Of a stretch of 64,000 bases of DNA, positions 44,015 to 52,709 are shown in pieces. Each line of letters opens with the position of its first letter. Position 1 is the stretch's first letter. Below the pieces are notes generated by a model that saw nothing but the letters and a program-made list of their open reading frames with translations, was not told where the DNA came from and did no database searches. The position numbers and the translations under genes are program-made. This stretch comes from Actinokineospora fastidiosa (lineage in GTDB: Bacteria; Actinomycetota; Actinomycetes; Mycobacteriales; Pseudonocardiaceae): the NCBI RefSeq assembly GCF_014648415.1, contig NZ_BMRB01000005.1, forward strand, positions 1 through 64,000, in the 5' to 3' direction.

Positions 44015-45607
44015 ATGTGGACCATCAGCGCTGATCCGCCGACCACTAGCCCGCTGTCGGACACCCCGACACTCACACTGGCCGCAGAGAGCGGCACTCT
44101 CGGTTCGATCGAGGAATGGATCAACAACGTCTTCGATCCGCTTTCCGAGGGCCTGTCCACCTTCGTATTCGCCGAGATCTCCGTGTTCGGCATCAGCTTC
44201 CCCTGGATCGTCGGCTGGCTGATCGCCGCCGCGGCGATCTTCAGCGTCTACTTCGGCTTCATCCAGTTCCGGGGGTTCAAGATGGCCCTGGAACTCGTCC
44301 GCGGACGGTACTCGAAGAAGGACGATCCGGGCGAGATCACGCACTTCCAGGCGCTCAGCTCCGCGGTGTCGGGCACGGTCGGGCTCGGCAACATCGCGGG
44401 GGTGGGCGTCGCGGTGACCATCGGCGGGGCGGGGGCCACGTTCTGGATGATCCTCGCGGGCCTGCTGGGCATGTGCACCAAGTTCGTCGAGTGCACCCTC
44501 GGTGTGCGGTACCGGGAGACCCACGAGGACGGCACCGTCTCCGGCGGCCCCATGTACTACCTGCGCAAGGGCATCGCCGAGCGGTTCGGCGAGCGTGGCG
44601 GCAAGGCGGTGGGGCGGGTGCTCGCCGTGCTGGCCTCGGTCATGATCCTGTTCTTCGCCATCGCGGGCGGGAACATGTTCCAGGCCAACCAGACCTTCGC
44701 CCAACTGCGCGACGTCACCGGCGGGAGCGAGGGCTTCCTCGGCACGGACGGGGCCGCGCTGATCTTCGGCATTCTGCTCGCCGCCGTGGTCGGGGCCGTG
44801 ATCATCGGAGGCATCAAGTCGATCGGCAAGGTGACCAGCAAGCTGGTGCCGTCCATGGCGATCCTCTACATTCTCGCCTGCCTTGTGGTCATCGGGACCA
44901 ACATCACCGCGGTGCCCTCCGCGTTCGGCGCGATCATCTCCGGCGCGTTCTCCCCGGAGGGCGTGCTCGGCGGCGCCATCGGCGCGCTGATCGTCGGGTT
45001 CCAGCGGGCGGCGTTCTCCAACGAGGCGGGCCTGGGGTCGGCGCCGATCGCGCACTCGGCGGTCAAGACCCGGCATCCGGTGACCGAGGGCTACGTCGCG
45101 CTGCTCGAACCGTTCATCGACACCGTCGTCATCTGCACCATGACGGCGCTGACGATCATCATCGCCAAGACCGAGTTCTGGACGAACGCCCAGGCATCGG
45201 TGTTCGCGGGCGGTGAGGTGCCGAATGGCGTGACGGTGACCTCGGAGTCCTTCGCGACCGTGCTGCCCTGGTTCCCCTACGTGCTCACCCTGGCGGTGGC
45301 GCTGTTCGCGCTGTCGACGCTGATCACCTGGGCCTACTACGGGCAGAAGGCGTGGACGTACCTGTTCGGCAAGTCGCCCGTCACCGAGCGCGTCTACCAG
45401 GTGGTCTTCTGCCTGTTCATCGTCGCGGGCTCGGTGCTGACCCTGGGCAGCGTGCTGAACTTCGCCGACGCCGTGCTGTTCCTGCTCGCCCTGTTCAACA
45501 TCATCGGCCTGTACCTGCTGGCTCCGGTGGTCAAGCGGGAACTGCGGAGCTTCCAGGCCAAGATCCGCTCCGGCGAGGTCAAGAAGAACGACCGGGTCGG
45601 ATCCTGA
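44015..45607 (+). CDS. Alanine/glycine:cation symporter (AGCS family)
   Basis: This 530-residue membrane protein has about eleven helices. AGCS hallmarks are FQALSSAVSGTVGLGNIAGV, GPMYYLRKGIAER, GNMFQANQTFAQL and GFQRAAFSNEAGLGSAPIAH. It should import alanine or glycine with sodium or protons. ATG at 44015. A strong hairpin follows the stop directly. Confidence 0.94.
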   Translation: MWTISADPPTTSPLSDTPTLTLAAESGTLGSIEEWINNVFDPLSEGLSTFVFAEISVFGISFPWIVGWLIAAAAIFSVYFGFIQFRGFKMALELVRGRYSKKDDPGEITHFQALSSAVSGTVGLGNIAGVGVAVTIGGAGATFWMILAGLLGMCTKFVECTLGVRYRETHEDGTVSGGPMYYLRKGIAERFGERGGKAVGRVLAVLASVMILFFAIAGGNMFQANQTFAQLRDVTGGSEGFLGTDGAALIFGILLAAVVGAVIIGGIKSIGKVTSKLVPSMAILYILACLVVIGTNITAVPSAFGAIISGAFSPEGVLGGAIGALIVGFQRAAFSNEAGLGSAPIAHSAVKTRHPVTEGYVALLEPFIDTVVICTMTALTIIIAKTEFWTNAQASVFAGGEVPNGVTVTSESFATVLPWFPYVLTLAVALFALSTLITWAYYGQKAWTYLFGKSPVTERVYQVVFCLFIVAGSVLTLGSVLNFADAVLFLLALFNIIGLYLLAPVVKRELRSFQAKIRSGEVKKNDRVGS

Positions 45608-45614
45608 CCGGCGG

Positions 45615-45646
45615 GCGCCCCGCGGGCCGTCCAGCCCGCGGGGCGC
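45615..45646 (+). terminator. Hairpin after the AGCS symporter gene
   Basis: GCGCCCCGCGGGC and GCCCGCGGGGCGC form a perfect 13-bp stem with a 6-nt loop, starting 8 nt after the stop codon. Confidence 0.8.
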
Positions 45647-45819
45647 TCCGACATTGCCGACGTAGCCTTTCCGTCCATCGCACCGATGGGTGCGCCGGAA
45701 TCGCGGTGCTGGTCGTCAGGCGGCGCGGAACCGGGCGGCCTGAGTTGATCGCGGCCACCCCTGCCGCAGGCTCCGGACCACCTTCGCCGACCGACCCGAA
45801 CGAAGGCCGGCCCCAGGGC

Positions 45820-45879
45820 GTGCACCTCCACGACCTGAGCCACACCCACCAGACCTGGCTCACCGAGGACGGCGCCAGA
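45820..45879 (+). pseudogene. Remnant of a tyrosine recombinase (integrase) gene
   Basis: The plus frame reads VHLHDLSHTHQTWLTEDGAR, which matches box II of phage/ICE integrases (HDLRHTHATWL...DG); the catalytic Arg of HxLRH is replaced by Ser. No other integrase motif remains and the frame ends ~50 nt later. It lies 70 nt from tRNA-Val(CAC), a typical integration neighbourhood, so it probably marks a lost integrative element. Confidence 0.5.
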
Positions 45880-45895
45880 TGCTCCCCGAAACGAT

Positions 45896-45932
45896 CAATG
45901 CCCTGCCAACAAGATTTGTTGGCAGGGCATTG
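45896..45932. terminator. Perfect 17-bp hairpin beside tRNA-Val(CAC)
   Basis: CAATGCCCTGCCAACAA and TTGTTGGCAGGGCATTG are perfect arms with a 3-nt loop. It lies 18 nt beyond the 3' end of the minus-strand tRNA-Val and probably terminates its transcription; it would also stop rightward transcription. Confidence 0.75.
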
Positions 45933-45950
45933 ACCAGCACGAATAACCCG

Positions 45951-46022
45951 TGGGCGATACTGGGATCGAACCAGTGACCCCTTCGGTGTGAACGAAGTGC
46001 TCTCCCGCTGAGCTAATCGCCC
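45951..46022 (-). tRNA. tRNA-Val (anticodon CAC)
   Basis: A 72-nt cloverleaf: acceptor GGGCGAT/ATCGCCC, D-arm AGCTCAGCGGGAGAGC, anticodon stem CTTCG/CGAAG with loop TTCACAC (anticodon CAC, reads GUG), T-arm CTGGTTCGATCCCAG. CCA is not encoded. Confidence 0.95.
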
Positions 46023-46073
46023 GGGTCTGCCGCCCGCTCGGAGCGACGGGTGAACCTTACAACATGGTCGGGA

Positions 46074-46484
46074 CTAGTCGAAAACCGGGGACCTCAACCA
46101 CGGCCAGTCGATGCCCACCCAGCCGCCTACCAGGGAGAAGACGCCGAACAGCCAGAGGGTGACCGCCACGACGGCGCCGGTGAGGGCGAGCACGAGCAGG
46201 CGGACGGCGATGTGCTGGCGCTTGAGCCACTCGACCCACGCGTCGTACTTCGCGCGGGCGAAGTCGAGGACGCGGCGGGCCCAGGGGAACTCGACGGCGA
46301 GGATGGCCAGGCCCGCGAACACCACCAGCCAACCCGGACCGGGGTACGGGATCAGCAGGATGCCGCCAGCGAGGACCGCGCCGCCGATCACCGCGACGCC
46401 CACGCGCCACACCAGTCGGGTGGTTCTACTGCGGTCGGCCCAGTCCGGGCGGATGGACTTGTCCTCACTGGCCCCGCTCGTCAC
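46074..46484 (-). CDS. TIGR02611 / PGPGW-motif membrane protein
   Basis: GTG at 46484 with GGAGG 8 nt upstream; 136 residues. Three to four helices and the motif LLIPYPGPGWLVVFAGLAIL are diagnostic of the PGPGW (TIGR02611) family, which is widespread in actinobacteria and of unknown function. A short charged N-terminus precedes the first helix. It is divergent from the SsgA-like gene. Confidence 0.85.
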   Translation of the reverse strand: MTSGASEDKSIRPDWADRSRTTRLVWRVGVAVIGGAVLAGGILLIPYPGPGWLVVFAGLAILAVEFPWARRVLDFARAKYDAWVEWLKRQHIAVRLLVLALTGAVVAVTLWLFGVFSLVGGWVGIDWPWLRSPVFD

Positions 46485-46873
46485 GTGCGCACCTCCGTCC
46501 CGGGCGAGCCGGTGGGTCATTGTGCCCGGAGCCGCGCATCGGGGCATCCGCAATGCTCTTGACCTGCGGGAACGTGGTCATTGCCACATCAACCGAACCC
46601 TCCCAGGTCAGCGCGGATTTTGCCATCCGGGAACAGCCGCCGCTGTCCAGATTCGCACTTCAGGCGCTACCAACCGACCCGAAAACCGGCCAGTATGGGG
46701 AGGCTGCCCGGGTCGCCGAGGTGACACTGCGCAGCGAGACGAGCGCCCAGCGCGGCGAGCGGTGGCCCGTCCGGGTGACATCATCCGGAATCGCGACCTT
46801 TTCGTTGCGCAGAGGCGTCACATGGAAGGGGCTCAGTCGTTTTGACTGGGGAGGGAGCAGAAGGGTAGCGACG
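46485..46873. other. 389-nt divergent intergenic region
   Basis: Between the PGPGW gene and the SsgA-like gene. It is open in the plus frame upstream of the SsgA-like ATG, but the translated extension has no family resemblance, so I read it as a long promoter region. No clear operator was found. Confidence 0.4.
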
Positions 46874-47299
46874 ATGCGAAACGATCACGTCACGCTGCGG
46901 TCGACCGCGGTGTTCGACCTACTGGCGCCGAGGACCCCCGCGGTGCCGGTCAAGGTGGAGCTGCGGTACGACACGCGCGACCCGTACGCGGTCGTCGCAG
47001 CCTTCCGCACCGGCCGCACCGGCTGGGTGGAATGGGTCTTCGCCCGCGACCTGCTGGCCGACGGCCTCATCGCCGAGGCGGGCGACGGCGATGTGCGCAT
47101 CCGCCCGGCAGGCGACGACCCCGAGGTCGTGGTCATCGAGCTGAGCAGCCCGTCGGGCCACGCGGTGTTCGAGGCGGCCGCCCAGGAGCTCGCCGACTTC
47201 CTCGACCGCACCTACGACGTCGTCGTGCCCGGCAACGAGCACCTGTGGGTCGACGTCGACGAAGCGCTCACCCAGCTGATCTCCACCGACCTGACCTGA
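46874..47299 (+). CDS. SsgA-family sporulation/cell division regulator
   Basis: ATG at 46874 (MRNDHVTLRSTAVFDLLAPR); 141 residues, the usual SsgA-like length. The core VELRYDTRDPYAVVAAFRTG and VEWVFARDLLADGL, then GDVRIRPAGDD, match SsgB/SsgA-like proteins, which recruit FtsZ or control septation in sporulating actinomycetes. Its closest pattern is SsgB. The presence of this family implies a morphologically complex host. Confidence 0.92.
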   Translation: MRNDHVTLRSTAVFDLLAPRTPAVPVKVELRYDTRDPYAVVAAFRTGRTGWVEWVFARDLLADGLIAEAGDGDVRIRPAGDDPEVVVIELSSPSGHAVFEAAAQELADFLDRTYDVVVPGNEHLWVDVDEALTQLISTDLT

Positions 47300-47325
47300 G
47301 GAAACCGGTGAAGGGGACCCCCGAT

Positions 47326-47355
47326 TTGGATCCCTTGGGGGGCCTCCGATAGAGT
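47326..47355 (+). promoter_or_regulatory. Predicted promoter of the tRNA cluster
   Basis: TTGGAT (47326-47331) and TAGAGT (47350-47355) are separated by 18 nt and lie ~50 nt before tRNA-Gly, fitting a housekeeping sigma-70-type promoter. Confidence 0.55.
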
Positions 47356-47403
47356 TCACTCGCACCACGCCGGAGGGACCACCACGGACCACCCGGAAGG
47401 CGT

Positions 47404-47476
47404 GCGGACGTAGCGCAGCTGGTAGCGCATCACCTTGCCAAGGTGAGGGTCGCGGGTTCGAATCCCGTCGTCCGCT
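47404..47476 (+). tRNA. tRNA-Gly (anticodon GCC)
   Basis: A 73-nt cloverleaf: acceptor GCGGACG/CGTCCGC, anticodon stem CACCT/AGGTG region with loop TTGCCAA (anticodon GCC), T-arm CGGGTTCGAATCCCG. First of three clustered tRNA genes. Confidence 0.95.
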
Positions 47477-47529
47477 CGGAAGCGGTTCGGCCTGTGCGCC
47501 GGCCCCCCGAAGGTCCCCCTTCGGGATAC

Positions 47530-47601
47530 GGCGGAGTGGCCGAGTGGCTTAGGCAAGGGCCTGCAAAGCCCTGTACGCGGGTTCGATTCCCGCCTCCGCC
47601 T
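47530..47601 (+). tRNA. tRNA-Cys (anticodon GCA)
   Basis: A 72-nt cloverleaf: acceptor GGCGGAG/CTCCGCC, anticodon stem GGGC/GCCC with loop CTGCAAA (anticodon GCA), T-arm CGGGTTCGATTCCCG. Confidence 0.95.
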
Positions 47602-47602
47602 C

Positions 47603-47674
<72 letters not shown>

Positions 47675-48174
47675 CCAGTGATAGTGGCTGGTCATAGGCC
47701 CTGTCCCTCTTTGCGAGGGGCAGGGCCTCAGTCGTGAATGGGGGCGATTTGACGGTCTTCGACCAATTCCCGAGTTCTCGCCGCTCCGGAGCGGCGAGGG
47801 CCGTGAGTGACGGCCGCCACCTCCTCCCGCAGGCGTGGGGGCGTGCCTGCCCCGTCGAAGGTGAACCAGGGCAAGACGCGGGCTCGTGATCCTCGGCGGT
47901 CGGAAAGTGGACCGCCGCCACGGACCGGATGGTTGTGGGGCGGTGAGGTCTGCACGGCTTGCCGTCCGAAGTCGAGATTTCCGGCGACGTACTCGGCAGC
48001 AGGAGCAGTGGGGCAGGGTGGCGCAGGAGGCGGTGCCCGGGCGGGCTCCAGGCGCCTCCCGCGCGGGCGGCCGTCGGGTTGGCGGCTTGTCGCCCCGGCC
48101 TGGATTAGTCCTCAGGGTGCGCAGGGTGCGGGGGCAGGCAAATCACCGGCGCCGGTGGTGGTCAGCGGCGGGTG
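47675..48174. other. 500-nt stretch without a supported gene
   Basis: After the tRNA terminator, frames on both strands are Arg/Gly/Pro-rich with no recognisable domain, ribosome-binding context or family. I see nothing functional apart from the hairpin at 47696-47728. Confidence 0.4.
47696..47728 (+). terminator. Hairpin after the Gly-Cys-Val tRNA cluster
   Basis: AGGCCCTG.CCCTC pairs with GAGGG.CAGGGCCT across a 5-nt TTTGC loop (one mismatched pair), 22 nt past tRNA-Val(GAC). Confidence 0.75.
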
Positions 48175-48672
48175 TCAGGGGAGTTCTTTGAAGTAGCGGG
48201 CGACGGGCCAGCGTTGGAAGCCTGCCCGCTCGTAGGCCGCCCTGGCGGGGGCGTGTCCCGGGTCGTCACCGGTTTCTGCCATGAGCATGCGCATTCCGGC
48301 TGTTCGGGCGCGTTCGGCTGCCCGTGCCATGAGTGCGGTGCCCACGCCTCGGCGTTGGTGGGCGGGGTGGACGGCGAGGACGTACAGCTCGCCCATGTGG
48401 TCCTCGGGGTGCAGGCGGGTGCACGCCCAGCCGACCAGGTCGTTGCCGTGGAAGGCGAGGTCTACGTTGTCCGGTTCTCCGTCCAGGACGGCGGAGAGGT
48501 CGGCGAGTTGGCGGGCTTCCCAGCCGTGGGGATAGAACGAGTCGTAGACGAACGCGGGCACTGCCGACCTGGTGAGCGGGAAGACCGACGCCCACGCCCG
48601 TATCGACAGGTCGAGCACCGCCGCCCGGTGCTCGGGGGTGTAGGGCCTGATCCGCATCCCTGGGTTGGTCAT
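48175..48672 (-). CDS. GNAT-family N-acetyltransferase
   Basis: ATG at 48672 with GAGGA five nt upstream; an ATG at 48657 is an alternative. 165 residues. The acetyl-CoA binding motif appears as VLAVHPAHQRRGVGTALMAR, and the C-terminal ARAAYERAGFQRWPVARYF completes the GNAT fold. The N-terminus (MRIRPYTPEHRAAVLDL) is typical. Substrate unknown. It is divergent from an MFS pump with a 106-nt gap; such pairs often concern resistance or detoxification, which is inference only. Confidence 0.9.
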   Translation of the reverse strand: MTNPGMRIRPYTPEHRAAVLDLSIRAWASVFPLTRSAVPAFVYDSFYPHGWEARQLADLSAVLDGEPDNVDLAFHGNDLVGWACTRLHPEDHMGELYVLAVHPAHQRRGVGTALMARAAERARTAGMRMLMAETGDDPGHAPARAAYERAGFQRWPVARYFKELP

Positions 48673-48748
48673 GACGGTCCTCATCGGTCGGAAGTCGCGT
48701 GGGCGGCCAGGAGAGGTGCGCGATGAGCGTATCCGCCCGCTTGATCTC

Positions 48749-48758
48749 CAGTTAACTG
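48749..48758. promoter_or_regulatory. Palindrome in the GNAT / MFS divergent promoter
   Basis: CAGTTAACTG is a perfect 10-nt AT-centred palindrome 20 nt before the MFS start, in a GC-rich surrounding. Possible operator or chance. Confidence 0.3.
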
Positions 48759-48778
48759 CAGCTTTTAGGGTCACGGGT

Positions 48779-50341
48779 ATGCGAATCACGGCCAGCGCTC
48801 CTCCGTCATCCCGCGCCACGCTCAAGGAGTGGTTGGGGCTCGCGGTCCTCCTGTTGCCCACGATGGTGCTGACCATGGACCTGACCGTCCTGCACCTCGC
48901 GATCCCCGACATCAGCGCCGAGCTCGCGCCGTCGTCCACCCAGGTGCTGTGGATCACCGACGTGTACGGCTTCCTGGTGGCGGGATTCCTCTTGGTCATG
49001 GGCAACCTCGGCGACCGGATCGGCCGTCGCAGGCTGCTGCTGCTCGGGGCGGCGGCCTTCGCGGCCGCCTCGGCGCTGGCGGCGTACTCCACGAGCGCGG
49101 AGATGCTGATCGCCGCGCGGGCCGTGCTCGGCGTGGCGGGTGCGACGCTGATGCCCTCGACGATGGCGCTGCTGCGCACGATGTTCCGCGACGAGCGCCA
49201 GCGGACGACGGCCATCAGCGTGTGGATGGGCGGGTTCATGGTCGGCGGGGTGCTCGGCCCGCTGGTCGGCGGCGCGATCCTGTCGGTCGCCTGGTGGGGC
49301 GCGGTCTTCCTGCTCGCGATACCGGTGATGGGACTGCTGCTGGTGGTCGGCCCGGTGCTGCTGCCGGAATCCAGCGATCCGGCGCCTGCGCGGATCGACC
49401 TCGTCAGCGCCGTCGTGTCGACCGGCGGGATCCTGGCCCTGGTGTACGCGCTCAAGGAGATCGTGCAGCACGGCATCGGTGTGCGCCCGGCCGCGGCCTT
49501 CCTGGCCGGGCTGGTGCTGCTGGTGGCGTTCGTCCGCAGGCAGACCCGGTTGGCGGACCCGTTCCTCGACGTCAGCCTGTTCCGCCGCCCTGTGTTCGGC
49601 ATCGGCATCGCCGCGATGACCGTGGGCGGCGCGGTGATGCTGGGGTTCAACCTGTTCACCGCGCAGTACCTGCAGCTGGTCGAGGGCCACGACACCCTGG
49701 TCGCAGGCCTGTGGCTGCTGCCGCAGACCGGCGGCATGGTGGTCGGCCTCGGCGTGACCTCCGCGATCGCGGCCCGGGTGCGCCCGGTCGTCGTCCTCGC
49801 GGGCGGGTTGGCCGCCGCGGCCGCTGGCTACGTCCTCATCGCCCTGACCGTCGGGGAGTCCTTCGGCTGGTTCATCGCCGGGACCGTCGTCGCCGCCGTC
49901 GGCCTCGCCGGACCCGCGGTGCTGGCGACCACCGTCGTCCTGTCCGCGGCTCCGCCCGAGCGCGCGGGCGCGGCCTCGGCCATCTCCGAGACCAGCAACG
50001 AACTGGGCGGCGCCCTCGGCCTCGCGGTGCTCGGGAGCATCGGCGCGGCCGCGTACCGCGCTTCCGTCGACGGCCTGACCCCGGCGGACCTGCCCGAGCC
50101 CACGGACACGGCGATCCGGGACTCCATCGGCGGCGCCATCACCACCGCCCGCGACCTCCCGGGCGACCTCGGCGGCCAGGTCGTCGATGCGGCACGGCTC
50201 GCGTTCGTCAACGCCACGGCGGTGACCGCGTACGCCGGAGCGGCCCTGGTCGCCGCGATGGCGGTCATCGCCCTGGTCGGCTTGCGGAAACTCCCGGTCG
50301 CGCCCGAGCAAGGCCAGGAAAGCGCCGACGCATCCCGGTGA
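48779..50341 (+). CDS. DHA2-type MFS efflux transporter (14 TM)
   Basis: ATG at 48779 (MRITASAPPSSRATLKEWLG); 520 residues with about fourteen helices, as in EmrB/QacA. Motifs: MDLTVLHLAIPDISAELAPS after helix 1 (with the acidic residue in helix 1 typical of DHA2), GNLGDRIGRRRLLLLG (motif A) and VLGVAGATLMPSTMALLRTM (motif C-like region). It probably expels cationic or hydrophobic drugs. No TetR regulator is adjacent. Confidence 0.93.
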   Translation: MRITASAPPSSRATLKEWLGLAVLLLPTMVLTMDLTVLHLAIPDISAELAPSSTQVLWITDVYGFLVAGFLLVMGNLGDRIGRRRLLLLGAAAFAAASALAAYSTSAEMLIAARAVLGVAGATLMPSTMALLRTMFRDERQRTTAISVWMGGFMVGGVLGPLVGGAILSVAWWGAVFLLAIPVMGLLLVVGPVLLPESSDPAPARIDLVSAVVSTGGILALVYALKEIVQHGIGVRPAAAFLAGLVLLVAFVRRQTRLADPFLDVSLFRRPVFGIGIAAMTVGGAVMLGFNLFTAQYLQLVEGHDTLVAGLWLLPQTGGMVVGLGVTSAIAARVRPVVVLAGGLAAAAAGYVLIALTVGESFGWFIAGTVVAAVGLAGPAVLATTVVLSAAPPERAGAASAISETSNELGGALGLAVLGSIGAAAYRASVDGLTPADLPEPTDTAIRDSIGGAITTARDLPGDLGGQVVDAARLAFVNATAVTAYAGAALVAAMAVIALVGLRKLPVAPEQGQESADASR

Positions 50342-50517
50342 GCGCGGGCTATAGCCCGACCGCGGCGCCGCTGCCAATGAATTGCGATCGGCGGGAAGGC
50401 AACGGACCAGAATGATCACTATTCCGCGAATGGCGCGCCTTGCCAATCTCTCGACCGTCGCGTCATTGGACGGCGCAACTGTAGACAGGGGCCCGCCGGT
50501 TTCATGACAATTAAAGA

Positions 50518-51894
50518 ATGTCGAAAATGTCTTTGCCATCGAGATTTATGAAATCCCAGAGATTCGCGATCGCGGCGGTGGTCAGCGTCGTCATGACCTC
50601 GGCGGTGACGCTGGTGGTGGCGGGTAATGGGGCCGCGGCGGCGGGCTCGCCCGCGGCGCTTGTCGTCTGTGATGCGCCTGCTTGGGCGGAGGGCAACACC
50701 TACACCGCGGGGACCAAGGTGAGTTACCAGGGCAGGCTCTACGCCGCCAAGGTGACCCACACCGCGTGGCCGGGGACCGGGTGGAATCCCGCTTCCACGC
50801 CGACGCTGTGGACGGATTCCGGCGTGTGCGACGGCAATCCGCCGACCACCACCACCGATCCGACGACCACGCCGCCGACGACGGATCCGACAACGGAGCC
50901 GCCGACAACGACCACGACGACCCAGCCGCCCGGCGGCGACACCTGCCCGGTGAAGTCGAAGCCCGCCGGGAAGGTCCTGGTCGGGTACTGGGAGAACTGG
51001 GACGGCGCCGCGAACGGTGTGCACCCGCCGTTCGGGTGGACGCCGGTGACCAACCCGGCGATCCGGCAGCACGGGTACAACGTGCTCAACGCCGCCTTCC
51101 CGGTGATCCGCTCCGACGGCACCGTGCTGTGGGAGGACGGGATGGACGCCACCGTCAAGGTCGCCACCCCGGCCGAGATGTGCCAGGCCAAGGCGGCGGG
51201 CCAGACGATCCTCATGTCGATCGGCGGCGCGACCGCAGGCATCGACCTGGGCTCGCGGGCGGTGGCCGATCGGTTCATCCAGACGATCGTGCCGATCCTG
51301 AAGAAGTACAACTTCGACGGCATCGACATCGACATCGAGACCGGGCTCACCGGCAGCGGGAACATCAGCCAGCTGTCCACCTCGCAGGCCAACCTCATCC
51401 ACATCATCGACGGCGTGCTGGCGCAGATGCCGTCGAACTTCGGCCTGACGATGGCGCCCGAGACCGCCTACGTCACCGGCGGCAGCGTCGTCTACGGCTC
51501 GATCTGGGGCGCCTACCTGCCGATCATCAAGAAGTACGCGGACAACGGCAGGCTCTGGTGGCTGAACATGCAGTACTACAACGGAAGCATGTACGGCTGC
51601 AGCGGCGACTCCTACTCCGCGGGCACGGTCCAGGGCTTCGTGAAGCAGACGGAGTGCCTGAACCAGGGCCTGGTCATCCAGGGCACCACGATCCGGGTGC
51701 CGTATGACAAGCAGGTCCCCGGCCTGCCCGCCCAGCCGGGCGCGGGCGGCGGCCACATGGGCCCCGCGCTGGTGTCCCAGGCGTGGAACAGCTTCGGCGG
51801 CAGCCTCAAGGGGCTGATGACGTGGTCGCTCAACTGGGACGGCTCGAAGGGGTGGACGTTCGGCGACAACGTCAAGGCGTTGCAGGGCCGGTGA
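50518..51894 (+). CDS. Secreted chitinase (CBM5/12 + GH18)
   Basis: This 458-residue protein has a signal peptide (~1-42, ending AAAAG), an N-terminal carbohydrate-binding module of the CBM5/12 type (~48-104; WAEGNTYTAGTKVSYQGRLY, with exposed Trp and Tyr), a Thr/Pro linker (~105-140) and a GH18 barrel (~148-458). The catalytic motif is FDGIDIDIE with Glu274 as acid/base; MSIGGATAG is the second GH18 block. It should hydrolyse chitin outside the cell. The upstream region is relatively AT-rich, but I found no DasR-like site. Confidence 0.94.
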   Translation: MSKMSLPSRFMKSQRFAIAAVVSVVMTSAVTLVVAGNGAAAAGSPAALVVCDAPAWAEGNTYTAGTKVSYQGRLYAAKVTHTAWPGTGWNPASTPTLWTDSGVCDGNPPTTTTDPTTTPPTTDPTTEPPTTTTTTQPPGGDTCPVKSKPAGKVLVGYWENWDGAANGVHPPFGWTPVTNPAIRQHGYNVLNAAFPVIRSDGTVLWEDGMDATVKVATPAEMCQAKAAGQTILMSIGGATAGIDLGSRAVADRFIQTIVPILKKYNFDGIDIDIETGLTGSGNISQLSTSQANLIHIIDGVLAQMPSNFGLTMAPETAYVTGGSVVYGSIWGAYLPIIKKYADNGRLWWLNMQYYNGSMYGCSGDSYSAGTVQGFVKQTECLNQGLVIQGTTIRVPYDKQVPGLPAQPGAGGGHMGPALVSQAWNSFGGSLKGLMTWSLNWDGSKGWTFGDNVKALQGR

Positions 51895-51901
51895 CCACCG
51901 G

Positions 51902-51940
51902 GGAGCCCGTTCGGTCGCTCGACGCGGCCGGACGGGCTCC
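51902..51940 (+). terminator. Hairpin after the chitinase gene
   Basis: GGAGCCCGT and ACGGGCTCC form a perfect 9-bp stem with a 21-nt loop, 7 nt after the stop codon. Confidence 0.6.
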
Positions 51941-51951
51941 ATACTGCGGGG

Positions 51952-52557
51952 GTGGCTGACCCGGCGGCGTTCACCGATCCGAGCAACTGGCACGGCGGCT
52001 TCTACGAGCTGTCCCTGGAGTTGGGCGACCGCGACGACGGCCGTCTCCAGCGCGCGCTGACCGCGTTGTGGCGCGCGGCCGCCATCTCCGGCTGCTACCC
52101 CAGCGCCGACCGGGAACCGCCCGAGCAGACGGCGGTGCCCGTCACCGTGGCGTCCCTGGAGGAGTTCGGGCACCTGCGGGGGATCATCCGCCTGCACGAG
52201 GGGACCCCGGTCGTCTGCGGATGCGTCGTCACTCGTCTCGACGACGGCGCCGACTGGTTGACGCTGTACCTACCGCAAGGCGCGTTGGCCCGGGTCGACC
52301 GCCGGGTCGGGGGCTTCCCCTTCGGGCCGGACGGCGGGGCGGTGTCGCTGGACTGGCGGGCCGCGCTGGACGCGTGGCTGGCGGAGGTGGCAGGGCAGGT
52401 CTTCCAGGAGGTCGACTTCCGGCTCGGCCTGATCGGGTTCGAGATCGACGGAGACATCAGCGCGGACGGCCTCCGCGGCTCTGTGCCCCAGGAACGGTGG
52501 AACGGGTATCTCCTGCCCGAGCAAGGGCGGTTGCGGTACACGCCCGCGAACCGCTGA
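51952..52557 (+). CDS. Conserved hypothetical cytoplasmic protein
   Basis: GTG at 51952; 201 residues, no signal or membrane helix. The N-terminus reads DPSNWHGGFYELSLELGDRD and the middle LIRLH-like GIIRLHEGTPVVCGCVVTRL with LTLYLPQGALARVDRRVGGF. Composition and a compact mixed fold suggest a real protein, but I do not recognise a family. It follows the chitinase terminator and is probably a separate unit. Confidence 0.72.
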   Translation: MADPAAFTDPSNWHGGFYELSLELGDRDDGRLQRALTALWRAAAISGCYPSADREPPEQTAVPVTVASLEEFGHLRGIIRLHEGTPVVCGCVVTRLDDGADWLTLYLPQGALARVDRRVGGFPFGPDGGAVSLDWRAALDAWLAEVAGQVFQEVDFRLGLIGFEIDGDISADGLRGSVPQERWNGYLLPEQGRLRYTPANR

Positions 52558-52709
52558 AGTGGCCGGAGCAGGGCACTACGTTCCCCGGGGGGACGAGATG
52601 GCGATGGACCGCGACCCCTGCAGGCCGCCCTCGCACGGCCTTGCCGGCTTCCACGTCATCCACCTACGCCAGGGTCTTCCTGCTGGCGTTCGCGGACTGA
52701 ACGGCGGGG

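Noticed and set aside
38820-46022. A complete prophage or integrative element
   Set aside because: Only a fragment of one integrase motif is present; there are no replication, transfer, capsid or excisionase genes and no second attachment site.
47807-48196. A 129-codon plus-strand frame after the tRNA cluster
   Set aside because: Arg/Gly/Ser-rich product without family resemblance or ribosome-binding site; it also overlaps the end of the GNAT gene.
50342-50517. DasR-type or 12-bp direct-repeat chitinase operator upstream of the GH18 gene
   Set aside because: I looked for TGGTCTAGACCA-like sites and found only a weak GTAGAC match, not a symmetric operator.
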